64,000 bases of DNA from Brachybacterium sp036311905. Its GTDB lineage: Bacteria; Actinomycetota; Actinomycetes; Actinomycetales; Dermabacteraceae. The stretch covers positions 124,001 to 188,000 of the forward strand of contig NZ_JAZDCH010000004.1 in NCBI RefSeq assembly GCF_036311905.1, written 5' to 3'. Within the stretch, counting starts at the first letter, position 1. Each line of letters begins with the position of its first letter. Positions 61,400-64,000 of the stretch are shown in pieces. Under the pieces are notes generated by a model. The model had not been told where the DNA came from, made no database searches, and saw only the letters and a program-made list of their open reading frames with translations. Both the position numbers and the translations under genes were made by a program.

Positions 61400-61420
61400 G
61401 CCGGACTCAGCTGATCCGGC
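61400..61420. terminator. small inverted repeat between convergent genes
   Basis: GCCGGA and TCCGGC arms enclose a 9-base centre; the site overlaps the stop of the mycothiol-family gene. A weak terminator candidate. Confidence 0.35.
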
Positions 61421-62042
61421 TCCGCAGCTCGGCGACGCCTTCTCCCGCGAGCTCGTCGAGGGCTCCGGGCCGCCCGGCCATCGCCATCACGAGGCTGAGC
61501 AGCGGGCCGCGGACCGACGGACCCTCCCCGGAGGTGAAGGATGCGTCGTCGGCCTCCAGGTGCAGGCCCCGCACCGCCGTTCGGCTGTTGACCGCGAAGT
61601 CCTTGCTCGCGAAGTACCGGGCGACCTCGAGCACCGCCATCGGATCGGGCTCGAGCGCGATGCCGAGAGGACGAGCGATGTCCTGGCCATGGACGATCAC
61701 CTCGCCGAGCCAGGCGGGATGGTCCCGTGTCGGCGCGATGGTGAGATCGACCGCGTCGTGGAACCGACGCCGGGTCTCCTCCGGGGTGCTGCCGAGTTGC
61801 TCGGCGAGGCGACGGGCGTTGTGCGTGTCGGAGTCGAAGCCGGCGAGGACCATGCTCCGCAGCCATCCCCAGCGCCCTGTGTGCGCGGCCGCCGTGAGGT
61901 GCGCGGTGACCTGCTCGACCGTCCAGACGGTGCAGAGCGATCCGCTGCGCCACTGCGGTGCGGTGAGGGTGTCCAGGAGCGCGGCGAGGCGGGCGCGCTC
62001 GGCATGGATCAGCGTCCAGTGCTGAGTGGCGGAGAGGGTCAT
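61407..62042 (-). CDS. maleylpyruvate isomerase-family mycothiol-dependent protein
   Basis: DinB-like four-helix protein of 211 aa of the mycothiol-dependent maleylpyruvate isomerase (MDMPI) group. Typical parts are an N-terminal helix with HAERARLAALLDTL and QWRSGSLCTVWTVEQVTAHL, where GSLC-x-x-W-T-V is the family motif, and the metal-site HGQDIARPLG in the third helix. The C-terminal MDMPI_C-like part is shortened. The family uses mycothiol as cofactor, which fits an actinobacterium. Its actual substrate is unknown; many members are not isomerases. It starts nine bases after the EcsC-like gene, likely in one operon. Confidence 0.85.
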   Translation of the reverse strand: MTLSATQHWTLIHAERARLAALLDTLTAPQWRSGSLCTVWTVEQVTAHLTAAAHTGRWGWLRSMVLAGFDSDTHNARRLAEQLGSTPEETRRRFHDAVDLTIAPTRDHPAWLGEVIVHGQDIARPLGIALEPDPMAVLEVARYFASKDFAVNSRTAVRGLHLEADDASFTSGEGPSVRGPLLSLVMAMAGRPGALDELAGEGVAELRSRIS

Positions 62043-62051
62043 GTCCGGTGC

Positions 62052-62777
62052 TCAGCCCACGGGCGGGAAGGACGCCTTCGCGGCCTTCGCGATGCGGTTC
62101 AGCTGGCGGCGGTCGGAGATCGCGCCGAGCACGGCGCCGAGGCCCGGGATCGCCTTCCCGAAGAGTCGCGCCGAGCGCAGCCCGAACCGCTTCAGCAGGC
62201 GACTCCCCACGGCGGAGACGATCTCGGACTGCGGACTGGCCGGTAGGCGGGAGGCGACGGTGCGGGCGGCGGCGCCCGTGATCGGCCCGAGACCGATGGA
62301 CCGCAGCACCTCCCCGGACTCCTCGCCGACGAGGGCGGCGAGCACCCGGATCCGGATCTCCGGGTCCTCGAGGTCATGGCCGCGGACCGCCGCGATCGCG
62401 CCGACCATGCGGGTGGACTGGATGTAGAACTCGAGGACGTTGGTGGGCAGCAGCAGGGGGAGGGTCACCACGCCGCCGAGGCCGGTGAGGAAGCCGCCGG
62501 CGGTCACGCCCCGCCGGTGGGAGCGGATGATCCGGCGCACCGCGAGCTCGGGCCGACGCCGGGCGCGGCCCCGCTGGGCACGACGCGCCACTTCAACCGC
62601 CGAGGAGTAGGTGAGCTTCCCGTCCAGGCCGATGTCGCGGACGGTGTCGACCATCCGGTCGATCGCCCCGCCGGAGCTCGGGCGGTCGGAGGCTCCGCCG
62701 CGCCGCGCCTCGTGCATCGCATCGCGGGCCATGGACGTCGCCGAGTCGTCGCGGCGCAGCATCGAGAAGATCCCCAT
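62052..62777 (-). CDS. EcsC-like protein
   Basis: Protein of 241 aa matching the EcsC family: an N-terminal charged region, then the family core GGFLTGLGGVVTLPLLLPTNVL and FYIQSTRMVGAIAAVRGHDLEDPE, then a helical region ending RLFGKAIPGLGAVLGAISDRRQLNRIA. It has a hydrophobic stretch near 100-120 that may attach to the membrane. In Bacillus, EcsC is part of an ABC operon, but here no ABC transporter is adjacent, so the role is unknown. The ATG at 62777 has GGAAGGA about seven bases upstream and a TAGCGT -10-like box ~36 bases upstream. Confidence 0.8.
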   Translation of the reverse strand: MGIFSMLRRDDSATSMARDAMHEARRGGASDRPSSGGAIDRMVDTVRDIGLDGKLTYSSAVEVARRAQRGRARRRPELAVRRIIRSHRRGVTAGGFLTGLGGVVTLPLLLPTNVLEFYIQSTRMVGAIAAVRGHDLEDPEIRIRVLAALVGEESGEVLRSIGLGPITGAAARTVASRLPASPQSEIVSAVGSRLLKRFGLRSARLFGKAIPGLGAVLGAISDRRQLNRIAKAAKASFPPVG

Positions 62778-62812
62778 CGCGGTTCCTTCCGTGGGTCGGG
62801 TGTCGTGGGCCG

Positions 62813-62818
62813 ACGCTA
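62813..62818 (-). promoter_or_regulatory. -10 box TAGCGT for the EcsC-like gene
   Basis: On the minus strand, about 35 bases before the ATG at 62777; gives a short leader that keeps the ribosome-binding site. Confidence 0.4.
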
Positions 62819-62878
62819 CCGCGTCACAGGGCGCGGCACGGCGCGGCCCGCCTACGGGCGTCGGTCGGCCCCACGGCG

Positions 62879-62884
62879 TAGATT
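62879..62884 (+). promoter_or_regulatory. -10 box TAGATT for recO
   Basis: Ends ten bases before the recO ATG; near-leaderless, in the divergent region shared with the EcsC-like gene. Confidence 0.4.
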
Positions 62885-62894
62885 CGGGCTCACC

Positions 62895-63629
62895 ATGCAG
62901 AACAAGCTGTATCGAGACGATGCGATCGTCCTGCGCACGCATCCGCTGGGCGAGGCCGATCGCATCATCACCCTGCTCACGCGGCGGCACGGGAAGGTCC
63001 GCGCCGTCGCCAAGGGGGTGCGCCGCACCGGGAGCCGCTTCGGCGCGCGTCTGGAGCCGTTCACCCTCGTGGACCTGCAGCTGCATGCGGGGAAGAGCCT
63101 GCACACGGTCACGCAGGCGGTGACCCTCGAGGCCTTCGCCGGCCCGATCACCGCGGACTACGACCGCTACACCGCCGCGAGCGCCATGCTCGAGACCACC
63201 GACCGGCTCACCGACGAGGCCGTCGATCCCAGCCAGCGCGGCTTCCTGATGCTGGTCGGAGCGCTGCGCTCGATGGGCGAAGGACGGATCCCGCCGGCGC
63301 TCGTGCTCGACGCCTTCCTGCTCCGCACCCTCGCCCTGTCCGGCTGGGCCCCCGAGCTGCGGGCCTGCGCGACCTGCGGGGCCCCCGGCCCGCACCACGC
63401 GCTCGACGTCCGCGCCGGCGGCCTCGTCTGCACCCCGTGCCGTCGGCCCGGAGCGGTCGCGGTGCGCCAGGCCGCCGTCGAGCACCTGATCTTCCTGCTC
63501 GCCGGGGACTGGGAGAATGTCCTGGCCGCCGAGCCGACGATCCAGCAGGAGGCCGGCCGGCTCATCGCCGACACCATCACCTGGCACCTCGAGCGCTCCG
63601 TCCGCTCGCTCCACTACGTCGACCGCTGA
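62895..63629 (+). CDS. recO: DNA repair protein RecO
   Basis: Recombination mediator that helps load RecA in the RecFOR pathway. The 244-residue protein has the N-terminal OB fold (LYRDDAIVLRTHPLGEADRIITLLTRRHGKVRAVAKGVRR split over ~1-45), a helical middle, and the C-terminal zinc site CATCG and CTPC (about 157-190). Length is normal. It is followed by uppS on the same strand with 67 bases between, the usual actinobacterial recO-uppS order. Start ATG at 62895 gives the conserved N-terminus. Confidence 0.95.
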   Translation: MQNKLYRDDAIVLRTHPLGEADRIITLLTRRHGKVRAVAKGVRRTGSRFGARLEPFTLVDLQLHAGKSLHTVTQAVTLEAFAGPITADYDRYTAASAMLETTDRLTDEAVDPSQRGFLMLVGALRSMGEGRIPPALVLDAFLLRTLALSGWAPELRACATCGAPGPHHALDVRAGGLVCTPCRRPGAVAVRQAAVEHLIFLLAGDWENVLAAEPTIQQEAGRLIADTITWHLERSVRSLHYVDR

Positions 63630-63696
63630 CGCCGAGCCCGACCCGGCCGCGGCGCACACCGTCCGCCCCGCCCGTCGACCGACCCGAAGGATCCCG

Positions 63697-64000
63697 ATGC
63701 CCGCCGCACCCGCCTCCGGCCCCCTCGAGCCCTTCGAGCACCCCAGCGGTGCCCGCCCGCCCCGGCTGCCCGCCCCGACCATCCCCGCGCACGTCGCCGT
63801 GGTCATGGACGGCAACGGCCGCTGGGCGAACCGGCAGGGGCTGCCCCGCACGGCCGGACACGAGGCGGGGGAGGCGGCGCTGCTGGACGTCGTCGCGGGG
63901 GCGCTGCAGATCGGCGTGACCCACCTGAGCGCCTACGCCTTCTCCACCGAGAACTGGAAGCGCTCCCCGGACGAGGTGCGCTTCCTGATGGGCTTCTCCC
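63697..64000 (+). CDS. uppS: isoprenyl transferase, undecaprenyl-diphosphate synthase family (3' end cut off)
   Basis: cis-Prenyltransferase that builds the polyprenyl-phosphate carrier of cell-wall synthesis. The first 101 codons are visible: a Pro-rich N-terminal extension of ~28 residues, then IPAHVAVVMDGNGRWANRQG with the catalytic Asp (about 38) and the substrate-binding GNGRWA loop, and SAYAFSTENWKRSPDEV further on. Actinobacteria may have several such enzymes with different chain lengths, so the exact product is not certain. The gene continues past the window end. The ATG at 63697 has GAAGGA about six bases upstream. Confidence 0.93.
   Translation, partial: MPAAPASGPLEPFEHPSGARPPRLPAPTIPAHVAVVMDGNGRWANRQGLPRTAGHEAGEAALLDVVAGALQIGVTHLSAYAFSTENWKRSPDEVRFLMGFS

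Overview
The window is a high-GC, densely packed chromosomal segment of an actinobacterium. Evidence includes strong G/C third-position bias, many GTG starts, actinobacterial protein families (an Eis-type acetyltransferase, a mycothiol-dependent isomerase-like protein, DUF3097, an hrcA-dnaJ2 pair) and an olefin-synthesis cluster with a fused OleBC. My best guess is Micrococcales, close to Brachybacterium/Dermabacteraceae, but this is inference from gene content. No rRNA, tRNA, CRISPR array, insertion sequence or prophage was recognised.

Layout. 0-11 kb: metabolism and transport (the 3' part of a CPA1 Na+/H+ antiporter, a hypothetical gene, two tiny overlapping membrane-protein genes, a POT-family peptide transporter, a CrtI-like oxidoreductase, a siderophore-interacting protein, an O-acetylhomoserine sulfhydrylase-type PLP enzyme, an FMO-like flavoprotein, a PIG-L deacetylase). 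11-18 kb: a decayed Fic gene behind a palindromic operator-like site, metG, a HAD phosphatase, DUF817 and DUF899 genes converging with overlapping stops, and a UDP-sugar pyrophosphorylase. 18-21 kb: a small accessory patch in which two genes (an AbiEi/DUF559-like protein and a secreted GH76-type hydrolase) are interleaved with three copies of a palindromic repeat. 21-28 kb: bifunctional PutA, a YtxH-like protein, thymidine kinase, an Eis-like acetyltransferase and a TIM-barrel isomerase. 28-33 kb: the oleA-oleBC-oleD operon for long-chain olefin synthesis from fatty acyl-CoA, followed by a VKOR-type disulfide oxidoreductase. 34-38.6 kb: comEA-comEC-holA and rpsT on the minus strand. 39-46 kb: a PemK-like protein, the circularly permuted ATP-grasp/alpha-E pair, lepA-MOSC-hemW and a DUF1801 protein. 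46.8-64 kb: DUF4870, DUF3097, a CIRCE-controlled hrcA-dnaJ-rsmE run, an FMN reductase, HIT-phoH-ybeY-corC-era, leuA with a leucine leader peptide, an EamA exporter with a divergent LysR regulator, a mycothiol-family protein, an EcsC-like protein, recO, and the start of uppS, which runs off the end.

Two regulatory themes stand out. First, at many genes a -10-like hexamer (mostly TANNNT) ends just 6-8 nt before the start codon, the layout expected of leaderless mRNAs. Second, most convergent gene ends carry strong GC-rich hairpins, one lying inside the coding end of thymidine kinase. The most unusual structure is the palindromic repeat family at 17.9, 19.3 and 20.8 kb, in which two copies show a compensatory base-pair change.
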